DNA from: Limisphaera sp.
GTDB lineage: Bacteria; Verrucomicrobiota; Verrucomicrobiia; Limisphaerales; Limisphaeraceae
DNA length: 64,000 nucleotides
NCBI GenBank assembly: GCA_025057755.1
Contig: JANWVC010000007.1
Span: forward strand, 124,001-188,000
Direction of reading: 5' to 3'
Program-made: the position numbers and the translations under genes
Shown here: piece by piece, positions 1-9,442 of the stretch
Position numbering within the stretch: position 1 is the stretch's first letter
Layout of the letters: every line of letters starts with the position of its first letter
The notes under the pieces: generated by a model
What the model was told of the DNA's origin: nothing
Seen by the model: the letters and a program-made list of their open reading frames with translations, nothing else
Databases searched by the model: none

Positions 1-672
1 CCACACCTTTTGCTGCACCAACGCATTCAAGGTTGCCGCTTCCAGACAGCCAGAGCCGTTGTCATAAAACAACTGGGTCCCGCTATTGCCAAATAACCAC
101 ACCAAACCCAGAAAGAACACCAGATCCCCTACGCGCGTTGTGATAAAGGCCTTCTTGGCTGCAGCCGCTGCCGCCGGCTTTTGAAACCAAAACCCGATCA
201 ACAGGTATGACGCCAGCCCCACCAGCTCCCAGCACATGAACAACCCCACCAAACTGTTCGACATGACCAGCCCCAGCATCGCTCCCGCAAATAACGACAA
301 AAAACAAAAGAATCGCGTAAAGTTGGCGTCGTGGGCCATGTAGCCAAGGCTGTAGATGAAAATCAAAAGACCCACGCCCGAGACCATCACCAACATCGAC
401 GCCGACAGAGGGTCCAAGACCCAGCTCAACCACAATGTTCCGAATGCACCTGGCCCAAACTGAAACCATCGAAACCCGTAAAGGTGTCGCTCTCCGCCTG
501 ATTGCCACACGGCTGCAAAGGAGATCACGGACAACACGAAAGAGAGGGCCAGGCTGCCAATCGAGAGCCCGGCAGACCAGCCCCGCGCGGTCCGCGGCAA
601 CAATCCGCTCACACCGGCTGCCACCATCGGCAGGACCGGGATCAGCCACATCCATTGAACCCAAGTCTCCAT
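1..672 (-). CDS. nuoL: NADH-quinone oxidoreductase subunit L, N-terminal part (runs off window edge)
   Basis: Membrane subunit of respiratory complex I (proton-pumping antiporter-like arm). Reading the minus strand from the ATG at 672 gives 224 uninterrupted codons to the window edge, so the C-terminal two thirds are missing. The frame is very hydrophobic and contains family-typical stretches such as WELVGLASYLLIGFW and AAKKAFITTRVGD. It lies 41 nt after nuoK on the same strand, matching the usual nuoJ-K-L order. Function is certain from sequence and context. Nothing suggests a broken gene within the visible part. Confidence 0.93.
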   Translation of the reverse strand, partial: METWVQWMWLIPVLPMVAAGVSGLLPRTARGWSAGLSIGSLALSFVLSVISFAAVWQSGGERHLYGFRWFQFGPGAFGTLWLSWVLDPLSASMLVMVSGVGLLIFIYSLGYMAHDANFTRFFCFLSLFAGAMLGLVMSNSLVGLFMCWELVGLASYLLIGFWFQKPAAAAAAKKAFITTRVGDLVFFLGLVWLFGNSGTQLFYDNGSGCLEAATLNALVQQKVW

Positions 673-713
673 GCTTCAACTCCCCGGCATTTCCGTGGCA
701 AGCCTCGGTGGCC

Positions 714-1025
714 TTAGCCACGCAAACGCTTCACTTCGTCCACATGAGCCGTCCGGTAATGCCGATACACCGCAATGACCAACGCAAGCCCTACCGCCGC
801 CTCGGCGGCTGCCACCGCAATCGTAAACAGCACAAAAACCAATCCTGCAGCGTCTGGCCCACCCGCGCCATACCGCCAAAACGCCACAAAGTTTAAATTC
901 GCTGCATTCAACATCAGTTCCACCCCAATCAAGACTGCAATTGCATTGCGGCGGGTCAGCACCCCAGCCAAACCGGTGGCAAACAGCGCCGCGCTTAAAA
1001 CCAAATAACCTGTCAGCGGGCTCAT
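714..1025 (-). CDS. nuoK: NADH-quinone oxidoreductase subunit K
   Basis: Small membrane subunit of complex I, 103 residues, the usual family length, with three hydrophobic helices. The second helix carries the conserved glutamate in GVELMLNAANLNFVAF and the third lies in the AEAAVGLAL segment; both are hallmarks of NuoK. The ATG overlaps the end of nuoJ by 4 nt (ATGA), which implies translational coupling. nuoL follows on the same strand. Confidence 0.96.
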   Translation of the reverse strand: MSPLTGYLVLSAALFATGLAGVLTRRNAIAVLIGVELMLNAANLNFVAFWRYGAGGPDAAGLVFVLFTIAVAAAEAAVGLALVIAVYRHYRTAHVDEVKRLRG

Positions 1026-1546
1026 GATTCACCCCCTCCAAGATGCGTCCCGGAGTCATTGCCTTCTTCCCGCCATGCAAGCAAAACCGCTCCAATCAAC
1101 GCCGCCGTCAGGAGGATCCCCAAAACTTGTAACGCAAACACCCAGCGCCCCACCAACGATTGGCCCAGTTCCGCCACAGACATCGGTGTCCATTCCGCTG
1201 CTGCCCGCCGGTCGCCGAGCGAACTCGCTGCCCACCCCAACACCGCAAACACCCCCAACGCCACCAACGCGCCTACCCACCAGCGCGCCGCATGCACGCC
1301 CCCAGCCGGGACCTCCCCACCTCGCGTGACTAACACCGCGAACACAATCAGAATCGCCACAGCACCTACGTAGATCAAAAGCTGTGCGAACCCAAGGAAC
1401 TCCGCCCCTAATTGCAGATAGGCTGCCGCCACCCCGGCAAACGAAACCGCCAGGGCCAACACCGCATGAACCAAATTCCGTAACCAAACCGCAGCCACGG
1501 CACCTGCCAGCGTAATCAGGGCCGTTAGTCCAAATGCCACATCCAT
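1022..1546 (-). CDS. nuoJ: NADH-quinone oxidoreductase subunit J
   Basis: Membrane subunit of complex I, 174 residues with five predicted hydrophobic helices. It has the NuoJ-typical segments LVHAVLALAVSFAGVAAAYLQL and QLLIYVGAVAILIVFAVL. A purine-rich ribosome site (AAAGGTGG) precedes the ATG at 1546. It is first of the local nuoJ-K-L group. nuoI or another nuo gene is not present upstream; 1547-2170 is apparently non-coding, so this cluster may be a separate transcription unit from the hydrophilic-arm genes. Confidence 0.95.
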   Translation of the reverse strand: MDVAFGLTALITLAGAVAAVWLRNLVHAVLALAVSFAGVAAAYLQLGAEFLGFAQLLIYVGAVAILIVFAVLVTRGGEVPAGGVHAARWWVGALVALGVFAVLGWAASSLGDRRAAAEWTPMSVAELGQSLVGRWVFALQVLGILLTAALIGAVLLAWREEGNDSGTHLGGGES

Positions 1547-2170
1547 GGTCCACCTTTGTCCCGTTCTTGTTATCCCTTGCTTGCTTGCAGACTGAAAACA
1601 CCCGTTTGGATAAGTAAATCGCTACCTTTACTCCCAACCACGTGCACGGTACTTTCGGTAGATTCTGACCCCGGGACAAACCCGGCTGCCGAAAAAAGCC
1701 AGGTCCAGTATACAGGCCGCCCTAGGGTGAAAAAGCCCAAAACCGTTTTTGCAACGGAGCTTGCCGCAATATCAGCATTGCCCGATTTGCAGAACCAGAA
1801 TGAGGGGTGAGCGATGCCCCCACGGCAGCAAATTCCGAGCTGCGAACAGAGGAGGATCATCTGCCATTCGGAGCCCCTGCCGGCGTCCACGCTGAGTGAA
1901 GTAACCGAGGCGCGTGAGCCTCGAGCCCTCTTTTGGGGCTTGAAAGGAGGTAGCAAAAATTTGAAGCCGGAAGCTCTGTCCTGCAGCGATCGGCCAAATT
2001 TGCATACTTGCGAGTGCTTATGCCGAGGTTACGAGTGCTCAGGGTAACCTTGCTCCGCACCCTTCTCCTACAGCTTCCCATTGCACGACGAGGCCCCTTT
2101 TTCAGGCTGTCTTTGCGACCGATTGTCATAGGGGCAGGAAGTGCCTCGCGTGGGCCGATCGATGCCCCAT
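1547..2170. other. Non-coding spacer upstream of nuoJ
   Basis: About 620 nt with only overlapping short frames of atypical composition on both strands. A CCGGG-N5-CCCGG hairpin lies near 1670-1690. I see no gene, tRNA or repeat. The promoter for nuoJKL should lie in the low-coordinate end, but I cannot name convincing -35/-10 boxes. Confidence 0.5.
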
Positions 2171-3553
2171 TCAGATTCTCCGAAGCGCCGGCCGTCGTAA
2201 CGTGAGGCAGATCAAACCGGCCAGCAGGCATGAGATCCCGGCGAACCAAAAGGCTCTTCGGTAATTACCCAAAGCAAGCACCCGTTCCACAGATTCGCCT
2301 TGGGCATCCGTAACGTAGTACGTGACAGACCCCATTGGCTCCATCAGTGCCGCAGCTAAAAACGGGCCCAGCAAACCTCCCACGCCGTATGCAGTGAACA
2401 TCCAGCCGTAATTGGCCCCCAGGTGTTGAGTGCCAAAGTAATCCGAGGTCACGGCTGGATAAAGGGCGAGAAACCCACCGAAACACAGACCTACCGTGCA
2501 AATCCCCAACAGGTACAACGAGTAGGTGCGCAAATGCTCCAGACTCAACATGGCCAACCCGCAAATGGTGAATGCCAGAAACAAGGTTGTTTTCCGTCCC
2601 AGGCTGTCGGAGACCCGACCCCAAAAAATCCGACCCAATGAGTTGAAAATGGCTAGCATCGACACTGCCATAGCACCGGCACTCGCTACACGCTGAAAAT
2701 CGGCCTCAGAAAAGGGGCGCGTTGCGCTCAGGGCAAAAGACTGCCAGATGGGTGACACTTTCATGATCACCTGCAGGCCGGCTGTGCAACCAGCCAGATA
2801 GCTCAGCCACAAGAGCCAAAAGGCGGGCGTGCGCAGCATTTCGCTCGGGCTCAAATGCTCCCGAGCAACGGCGCCGCCAACGATTCCAGAGACAATCCGA
2901 CCCGGTGGGGTGTACCCGGGCGGCGGATTGCGCAGTAGTTGTGCGCCAAGTACCACGGTTACCAGAAACACCACGCCCAACACGAGGAATGTATCGAACA
3001 CCCCCAGCGCAGGGAGTGGGAAAAGCCGCACTCCCAGCAGCTCATACGGCGTGCCCGAGATCAACCCACGCGCCAAGGGGGCAAAGAAAAAAGCGCCGGC
3101 GCCAAACCCAGCCACGGCCAAGCCGGTCACCAAACCTCGCTTGTCCGGAAACCATTTCACGCAAGTGGCGATCGGGCAAACATAGCCGGCGCCGATCCCG
3201 AGCCCGCCCATGACCGAAAACGTGGCTACCAGCCATCCAAGCGCGACTTCAGACTGAAACTGGCCGGTAAACCGGGCCAAAATCAAACCACTGCCAACCA
3301 AAAGTCCGCCCGCCGTGGCTACTTTGCGCGGTCCCAGCTTGTCTTGAAGCCGGCCGCCGAGGATGACCGCGACAGCAAAGGCGGCCAGGACGATTTGCGC
3401 TGGTAACGTCACTTGGGGCTCGGTCCATGTGGGGAATGCACGTTGCAGCGGCGTTTGAAACACGCTCCAAATGTACACGGCACCCAAGCTGAGCTGGATC
3501 AACAGGGCGCCGACCACCACCCACCAACGATTCCAACTCGCAGCCAGGGTCAT
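2171..3553 (-). CDS. MFS transporter, OFA (oxalate/formate antiporter-like) family
   Basis: Twelve-helix major facilitator of about 460 residues. The N-terminal helix (NRWWVVVGALLIQLSLGAVY, then WSVFQTPL) is typical of the OFA branch, which moves oxalate, formate or other small carboxylates. The MFS loop motif appears as GGRLQDKLGPRKVA and again as GRVSDSLGRKTT. I chose the ATG at 3553 because AAGGGG sits about 7 nt upstream; the frame extends 8 codons further to 3577 without such a site. A second OFA carrier lies at 26589-27845. The substrate is not determinable from sequence, and there are no adjacent enzyme genes to suggest one. Confidence 0.88.
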   Translation of the reverse strand: MTLAASWNRWWVVVGALLIQLSLGAVYIWSVFQTPLQRAFPTWTEPQVTLPAQIVLAAFAVAVILGGRLQDKLGPRKVATAGGLLVGSGLILARFTGQFQSEVALGWLVATFSVMGGLGIGAGYVCPIATCVKWFPDKRGLVTGLAVAGFGAGAFFFAPLARGLISGTPYELLGVRLFPLPALGVFDTFLVLGVVFLVTVVLGAQLLRNPPPGYTPPGRIVSGIVGGAVAREHLSPSEMLRTPAFWLLWLSYLAGCTAGLQVIMKVSPIWQSFALSATRPFSEADFQRVASAGAMAVSMLAIFNSLGRIFWGRVSDSLGRKTTLFLAFTICGLAMLSLEHLRTYSLYLLGICTVGLCFGGFLALYPAVTSDYFGTQHLGANYGWMFTAYGVGGLLGPFLAAALMEPMGSVTYYVTDAQGESVERVLALGNYRRAFWFAGISCLLAGLICLTLRRPALRRI

Positions 3554-4988
3554 GGCATCGCCCCTTGAGTCATCCAAGCTTCAGGCTCGTGCGTTCGGCC
3601 AAATCGGCTCCACGGTGGTCGTCGGTTCCACGCCATCGGGTCTTTTTTGCGGGAGCGCGGGGTCAAGCCGCGGGTGTGATGTGCCGAAACGTTGGGCGCC
3701 GCGGGGCAGCGCGAACTTGATCGTAACTTGTCGCTGCAGCGGTCCCGGTTCATGAAAACCAACCGAGAATATTTGGTTTTTATTACCCGCACTTGGATTG
3801 GCGGGAGGTCGGAATGAAAACCGGACCGTTGAAAGCCGGCGCGATTGCGGCTTTGGGCCGTTCGCCGAGCGTGCGCCGGTCGTGCGTCGCACCCCACCCA
3901 ACAGATCCCAGCACGGCTCCGGTGCTGTGCAAGAGAAAGGCCGCTCTGGTGGGCGGCCGTAGGCTTGCAGGACCTCTTCCGATAGACCTGCTGTTGGTGA
4001 CGCCACGGGTGAAACCGCCATGACCGAGCCCGAATAACGAATTCGTTCCACAAGTGTCAACTCCACAATCAGGGTTCGTTACCAAAAATGACCCTGTCCA
4101 TAAGGCGACCCCGGTAGACGAGTGGACTTATTCCATGCTGTGGCCCGCGCCTGCCTGCCAGATCATACACAGAAAGAGCAGCGAAATTGAAATCCATACG
4201 CGATTGCGTCCGTGGCTCGAGCATGGATGGATTCTCAAACCAACCGCCTGTTCGCCCACAAACTTCTCTGGAACTGCCCCTGCCAACGTCCGACGCCCTG
4301 CGGCGGGCCAAATCTCCTCTTCCAGAAGTGAGGCGAGCCCAGGATGGGCGTTTGTCTCCATGCTGCCTACGATGCCTGTGCCCTCCGCGAACCGTCTGAA
4401 TGCTGTCAGATGCGGATTGCGCCCTTCCAACTCAGCTAAAATGAGCAAGCTCGATGCGGAAGGCAGCTTGGCCCGGGTCGTTAAGCCCGTTTCGTTCGAG
4501 GTCCCTCCCGCCAAGCCGTGCATGTGTTCCATTGTCGGGGCTGGCAACCGGCAGATAACGGTTCTGACTCTGATCTTTGAAAGATGTGCACGCCTGTTCC
4601 ATGTTGGCTGCTGCTTTTTCGCGGGTTCCGGACGGTGGGCACTGATGTCGTGAGGGCATTTGCGACGCCGCTCAGTGCCCCCTGTCCGAGGGCGCAGTCT
4701 TCGGGGAGGGACCAAGCCATGGCCGTCTCTTTGCGTCTCCACAAGGTTCCGGGACTGCCGCGCCTTCAACTTCGGCCCCATGCGGGCCGTGGCTGCGTCT
4801 GCTTGCGCCTTGAAAGTCTCCGAAAAGCGGAAGCGTCCAATCCCACTTGGGTACGTCGTCCGGTCAACTGAGCTCGACAGCGGACAGCGAAAAAGTAGAG
4901 TAACACCAGCCGATGCCCGTTGTCCTCCTCCAGAGCGGAGGGCGACCTCGGTAGGAATAAGCACAAGCCGATTGCCATCATTCGCAGC
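3554..4988. other. Long stretch without a recognisable gene
   Basis: About 1.4 kb between the divergent MFS and DUF1080 genes. Overlapping open frames exist on both strands (for example 4054-4653 plus and 4128-5231 minus). Their products have no signal peptide, motif or family resemblance that I can see, and the minus-strand one runs antisense into the lipoprotein gene. It may be regulatory or decayed sequence. I see no clear repeats or RNA gene. Confidence 0.45.
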
Positions 4989-5804
4989 ATGCAAATTTGG
5001 ACGCTGGGCCGGTCTCTGCTGGTTTGTGCGGGAATCACTCTGACAAGCTGCCGAACGGCTCCACCGGATGTATTCCAGGAGCCGTCGCCACAGCCGGATC
5101 GAGTGCTGAGGCCTCCCTTCCCCGGACACGACCAGCTTTCTGCGGAGCTGGCATTGCCCAAGGACGCGTTGGAATTGCTGCGGCGGGCGGCTCAACAACC
5201 ACCGGCACTCTGGCCTGGCGAGGGTTGGCATGCGCTGTTCGATGGAAAATCTTGGCAGGGATGGCTGGAAATACCTTATGCCGGTCGTGGCCCCCTGGCT
5301 TTGGAATCCGGCGCAATGGTCTTGGGCATGGGCAGTCCTTTTACGGGCATTCGCTACACCAACCAGTTCCCGCGCATGAATTATGAGATTGCATTGGAAG
5401 CCACGCGATTGTCCGGCTCAGACTTCTTTTGTGGATTGACCGTGCCCGTGGAGCAATCGCATTGCAGTCTGATTGTAGGCGGTTGGGGCGGCGGCCTGGT
5501 GGGCATATCCAGCCTCGACGGCTATGATGCATCCGAAAACGAGACCACAACATTTCGATCGTTTGAGAAAGGACGTTGGTATCGGATCCGGCTGCGCGTG
5601 ACCGCGACGCGGCTCGAAGCCTGGGTTGACGACGATCAGGTTGTGAACGTAAACACGCAGGGCCGCCGCATTTCGGTCCGACCCGGTGACATCGAGGAAT
5701 GCATCCCCTTGGGGATCGCCTCCTGGCAAACCGCCGCGGCGATCCGCAACGTGCAATGGCGTGAGGTTTCCGGACCGGCCGCACCACCACGGAAGGGTTA
5801 CTAG
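4989..5804 (+). CDS. Secreted lipoprotein with DUF1080 (3-keto-disaccharide hydrolase-like) domain
   Basis: About 271 residues. The ATG at 4989 gives a lipoprotein signal peptide ending in a lipobox (ITLTSC), so the protein is probably membrane anchored outside the cytoplasm. A DUF1080 fold begins at GWHALFDGKSWQGW near residue 85 and runs to the end. It has the usual beta-rich, concanavalin-like pattern, with the closing GDIEECIPLGIASW segment. Members of this family bind or hydrolyse sugars and are abundant in Planctomycetes and Verrucomicrobia. The frame is open for 23 more codons upstream, but those residues are polar and would precede the signal peptide. The substrate is unknown. Confidence 0.82.
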   Translation: MQIWTLGRSLLVCAGITLTSCRTAPPDVFQEPSPQPDRVLRPPFPGHDQLSAELALPKDALELLRRAAQQPPALWPGEGWHALFDGKSWQGWLEIPYAGRGPLALESGAMVLGMGSPFTGIRYTNQFPRMNYEIALEATRLSGSDFFCGLTVPVEQSHCSLIVGGWGGGLVGISSLDGYDASENETTTFRSFEKGRWYRIRLRVTATRLEAWVDDDQVVNVNTQGRRISVRPGDIEECIPLGIASWQTAAAIRNVQWREVSGPAAPPRKGY

Positions 5805-6883
5805 ACCAATTAAATCCGGCGCCCACACGCAAATGCCGGTAGCAGGGTGTCTCCACCGGACACGGCCACCCCAGGGGGCCGAACTCGATCCATGCACTCC
5901 GTGGCTGCTAAATTGTCTCGTGTTCGGAACGAACTTCCTCGGAAACCCAGACGCGGTCCGCTTGGGACAAGGAGCGGAGCAAACGAAGTCCTCCGGGAAC
6001 GCTGGTGGACCGAGGCTGGAAAACCGGCAAGAACCGCCAACAACCCATCCGATGCCCAACCCCAACCTCGGCCTCGTGGGATCTACAGATGATCACGACG
6101 CTGGGACGTTTGGCCTGCCAAGTGGGAGCAAATGCCGGGAGCATTCACGTGTTCGGCTTGCATCGTCCCAATCCCTTATTCCGGCACGGCACACGACCTT
6201 TGACACGGTGATCACGTCTTCAACCTGGGAACCATCCCGGGCCACGGCTTTTGATTCCATCGTCTGGCGTTTCCGAGCAAGCTGGGCGGGAAGGACTTCA
6301 CGAGCGATTGGTACTTTAGCAAACGCTGGTTGGTGGCCAACTTTCTTACAGGTTTGGAATGCGAACCGTGTTTATAGGATGCAGGCGTCGGTTTCATGTG
6401 CATTCCAACGCGAGCTTGGAAACCGACCTCCGCTCCCCGGACCCAGCCCAAGTAGTTTGCGGTCGAATCTGGTCTCCTGGCGCCGCGGGCGGCGGGTGCC
6501 CGCTTGAGGATCAGGCCCCCTCAAGTTGAAAGGTCCGAACCCGTGCGGACGTCATTCTCCATACTTTGTCGAGACAATGGGAGACGGGCCCTGGGACAGG
6601 CGACAGCGTCCAAGAATTGGACACGTTTGTCCAATGACGAGCGCAGCCAGGACACTCCAGAGGCCCATGAGGGCAGGGCGTAGAGTGATACTCATGGGGC
6701 ATCAACAACCGCTTCTGAGGGGGAAAGGTCGCTCCAAAGGGGGCTTTCGGGCACCTGGCATTTGGATTGCTCATAGGCCCGGTGCGGTTGCGATCGGCAA
6801 TTAGCGAACAGAACCGTCTTGATGGAGTTGAACCCGCCGATCGCGCTGTTCGCGCCGCATTGAAAGAGAAAGGCAGCACAGCT
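5805..6883. other. Long spacer before the first pseudopilin gene
   Basis: Just over 1 kb with open frames on both strands (5686-6507 plus, 6511-6897 minus). Their products are rich in Arg, Pro, Ser and Gly and show no recognisable motif. I see no tRNA, repeat array or mobile element. The promoter and leader of the downstream pilin gene should lie in its last part. Confidence 0.45.
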
Positions 6884-7252
6884 ATGAAACTGAACACCTA
6901 TCGTCGTACCAGCGCATTCACGCTGGTGGAAATCATGATCGTGGTGGCCATCATTGGCCTCTTGGCCGCCATCGCCATCCCGAACTTCGTCCGGGCACGA
7001 ACCCAATCTCAGGCCACTGCCTGCATCAACAACTTGCGCCTGATCGATGGTGCAAAGCAGCAATGGGCCTTAGAGAACAATCAAGGGCCAACTGCCGTGC
7101 CCGATGAACAGGATATCACCCCCTATCTCGGCCGCGCTGCCGGTGGAACGTATCCGACTTGCCCTGCGAACGGCCAATACACGATCGGTGCTGTAAATGT
7201 CAAACCCACCTGCAGCATTACTACTCCGATTCCGCACGTCTTACCCGATTGA
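6884..7252 (+). CDS. Type II secretion/type IV-like pseudopilin
   Basis: 122-residue prepilin. A short basic leader is followed by SAFTLVEIMIVVAIIGLLA, the class III signal with the prepilin peptidase site and the methylated Phe, then the hydrophobic stalk helix. After it come IPNFVRARTQSQ and the verrucomicrobial-type segment NNLRLIDGAKQQWALE. The short globular domain has paired cysteines (residues near 93 and 106). The ATG at 6884 follows a GAAAGG site; the longer frame upstream is not needed. A strong terminator follows 18 nt after the stop, so it is probably monocistronic. A paralogue lies at 7752-8111. It probably forms a minor pilus or secretion pseudopilus. Confidence 0.87.
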   Translation: MKLNTYRRTSAFTLVEIMIVVAIIGLLAAIAIPNFVRARTQSQATACINNLRLIDGAKQQWALENNQGPTAVPDEQDITPYLGRAAGGTYPTCPANGQYTIGAVNVKPTCSITTPIPHVLPD

Positions 7253-7270
7253 TATACAACAGGTTCATCG

Positions 7271-7301
7271 GCCCGGGCACAAAAATTGCCCGGGCTTTTT
7301 T
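7271..7301 (+). terminator. Rho-independent terminator
   Basis: Perfect 9-bp stem (GCCCGGGCA with TGCCCGGGC at 7271-7279 and 7287-7295), a 7-nt A-rich loop and then six T residues. It lies directly after the pseudopilin stop codon. Confidence 0.93.
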
Positions 7302-7751
7302 ATTTAGGCCTGAGAAGCGATATCGCCTAATCTTACTCGGGTCGTCTGTGCGCGCTCCATGCAATTCTCGTTGAGGAGAGGAGTTGATTTAGATCGGTGG
7401 GGTCTAACCAGGTCGGGAGCGCGAAGATTCAGTCTTCGTAATTATCAGCGGTTCGGCTCTTATCGCGCTGGGGTCTGCATCCTCGGCATTTCGCACTTGA
7501 GCCGTTCCCGTTTCAGATCGGCTGTTCATGCCTAAAGACCGCTCGACGTTAATTGAGATTATTAAAAAAGCTTGTGGTGCCGCTTTTGTGGGGCTGCATC
7601 TTCGCAGGTAACTTGGTCCACAAAGTGCTAACACTAAGTGGTGCCCTGGGCGGTTGCGCAAGGACATGACCGCAATCATGAATCATAGCGTTATTCCGTC
7701 CGTCCGCCAAGGGCAAACCAGGAGACATCGCTGTGAGTAAAAGGACGAGCC
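7302..7751. other. Spacer between the two pseudopilin genes
   Basis: About 450 nt. The minus-strand frame at 7404-7679 shows no recognisable protein features. It presumably holds the promoter of the second pseudopilin gene; no distinct boxes were recognised. Confidence 0.4.
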
Positions 7752-8111
7752 ATGAAAGTAAACTGTCGTTATGCCCCGGGGTTCACCTTGGTAGAGGTCA
7801 TGATCGTGGTGGCAATTATTGGATTACTAATGGCAGTGGGAATCCCGAACCTGGCCCGCGCACGAATGCAATCGCAAAAGAACCTTTGTATTAGCCACTT
7901 ACGAGAGATTGATAGTATCAAACAGCAGTGGGCGCTGGAACATCGGAAGACAGAACAGTCCGAGCCACCCACCGAAGAAGATTTGAGGCCCTACTTCTGG
8001 CGCGAGATTTGGCCGTCCTGCCCGGCTGGGGGCACTTATGAACCGAATGGCGTGGGGGTGGCGCCAACGTGCAGTCTGGGGCCATCCTTGGGTCACGTGC
8101 TCGAAGACTAG
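7752..8111 (+). CDS. Pseudopilin paralogue
   Basis: 119-residue prepilin with leader MKVNCRYAPG, cleavage/methylation motif FTLVEVMIVVAIIGLLMAVG and stalk helix. It aligns throughout with the pseudopilin at 6884-7252. Shared elements are IPN.ARAR.QSQ, the LR.ID..KQQWALE segment, the CPA.G.Y...G cysteine loop and the ending HVL.D. The two are therefore tandem duplicates that have diverged considerably. Each has its own spacer, and only the first has an obvious terminator. Confidence 0.87.
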   Translation: MKVNCRYAPGFTLVEVMIVVAIIGLLMAVGIPNLARARMQSQKNLCISHLREIDSIKQQWALEHRKTEQSEPPTEEDLRPYFWREIWPSCPAGGTYEPNGVGVAPTCSLGPSLGHVLED

Positions 8112-8810
8112 GCAGACAGCAGCTTGGACGCGGCCCGCTTCGATCACCGGAGCGGCCTCCTCGTTGAAAAACCAGGGGGCGCCTCTTGCCCGGGCGCAAG
8201 GCCGCTGCTGCCGAGGCTCTGTCTAGCAGGGGGATTCAAACGCGCACCAAGCCGCTGGGTTTGATTCGTAGCACAGGCAATTGACCTTCATTGCAAAATC
8301 AGGTCGCGCAAGAAACCGTCTCGCTGAGGCCCCCAAGGTTCCTCAAAAGGTCGCTGGCATGCGGCAGATCTTGGCCCCGCTGCGGTCCAGAAGGTCGCAA
8401 GCCGACACGATGCGATAGTACCCCCTGCATCCTCGGCCCTTGCACGCGGACGTTGCCTTTAAACCCGCTTGGCTCCGGATTGCACTGCTGTTGTGAACCC
8501 GACGTTCCTGTCGTGTCGGAAGGCTCAGCCTCTAGTCTTTCGTTGAGATTTCCTGCTCTGAAATTCGATGGGGCCTGCGCCTATCGGCGGTGCGGCGCTC
8601 GCTTGACGTTCTGCTGCGACCGGGACCACGCGTTTGTTTCCGGCGTATCTTTGAGCTGGCAAGTGGCATCGTGAGAGTTGGGACATGTTGACGGGCGATA
8701 GGCGACACGATCCCAAACAAATGCCGCAAGCCGGGCTTTTGGCACTACGGGTGAGAACAGCGGAAAACATTCGCGTCCGGGGGTTGGTTTCATGAACATT
8801 CAGGCGCTCG
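8112..8810. other. Spacer between pseudopilin and gmhB
   Basis: About 700 nt. Frames on either strand (such as 8291-8674 plus) have Cys/Arg/Ser-rich products without recognisable motifs. No RNA gene or repeat was recognised. Confidence 0.4.
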
Positions 8811-9389
8811 ATGCAACGATACGCTGTGTTTTTGGATCGGGACGGTACTGTGATCGAGGAACGGGGTTACTTGGGGCGGCCGGAACAGGTGCGGCTTTTA
8901 CCTGGGGCGGCTGAAGGTTTGCAACGTCTGGCGCGAGCTGGATTTGATTTGTTCTTGGTCACGAATCAATCGGGCGTCGGCCGTGGTTATTTTACCATGG
9001 AAGATGTGGCCCGTGTACACGACCGGTTGGCGGAGTTATTGGAACCGTTTGGGATACGATTTGCCGGGATTTATGTGGCGCCCGAAGCCCCGGATCAACC
9101 GAGTGTGGGGCGAAAACCCTCCCCGTACTACCTGTTTCAGGCTCAACAACAGCACGGCATTGACCTGGCCCAGAGCTACATGATCGGTGATAAGCTCACA
9201 GACCTGCAATGTGGCTGGAACGCGGGGGTGAAGGCATCTATTTTGGTGCTGACCGGTTACGGGCCGGAGGCGCAACAATTGTTGCCACAGCCGCCCCCGG
9301 GACCGGTGGTAGTGGCTCAAGACTTGGCGGCGGCGGCCGATTGGATTTTAGCAAGTAGGCATTTGACACAGGGTGGCAGCGCGGCCTGA
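8811..9389 (+). CDS. gmhB: HAD-family D-glycero-D-manno-heptose-1,7-bisphosphate 7-phosphatase-like protein
   Basis: 192 residues. HAD motif I is FLDRDGTVIEE near residue 7, motif II is LVTNQSG, motif III lysine lies in GRKPSPYYL, and motif IV is MIGDKLTDLQCGWNAG. Spacing and length match GmhB/HisB-N phosphatases, which remove the 7-phosphate of heptose bisphosphate on the way to ADP-heptose for lipopolysaccharide. An unusual point is that the zinc-binding cysteine loop normally found before motif III is absent here (YVAPEAPDQPSVGRKPS). Substrate preference could therefore differ. glmS follows 53 nt later, consistent with a cell-envelope precursor pair. Confidence 0.82.
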   Translation: MQRYAVFLDRDGTVIEERGYLGRPEQVRLLPGAAEGLQRLARAGFDLFLVTNQSGVGRGYFTMEDVARVHDRLAELLEPFGIRFAGIYVAPEAPDQPSVGRKPSPYYLFQAQQQHGIDLAQSYMIGDKLTDLQCGWNAGVKASILVLTGYGPEAQQLLPQPPPGPVVVAQDLAAAADWILASRHLTQGGSAA

Positions 9390-9442
9390 TCAAGCTTGGA
9401 TGAAGCCGCTGAGGTGATGAAAGGTAAAGGCGAGTTGACGTT

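Noticed and set aside
4128-5231. Minus-strand 367-codon frame
   Set aside because: It runs antisense through the DUF1080 lipoprotein gene and its product has no motif, signal or membrane pattern.
5686-6507. Plus-strand 273-codon frame
   Set aside because: It overlaps the end of the lipoprotein gene in another frame and yields an Arg/Pro/Ser-rich product without protein-like structure.
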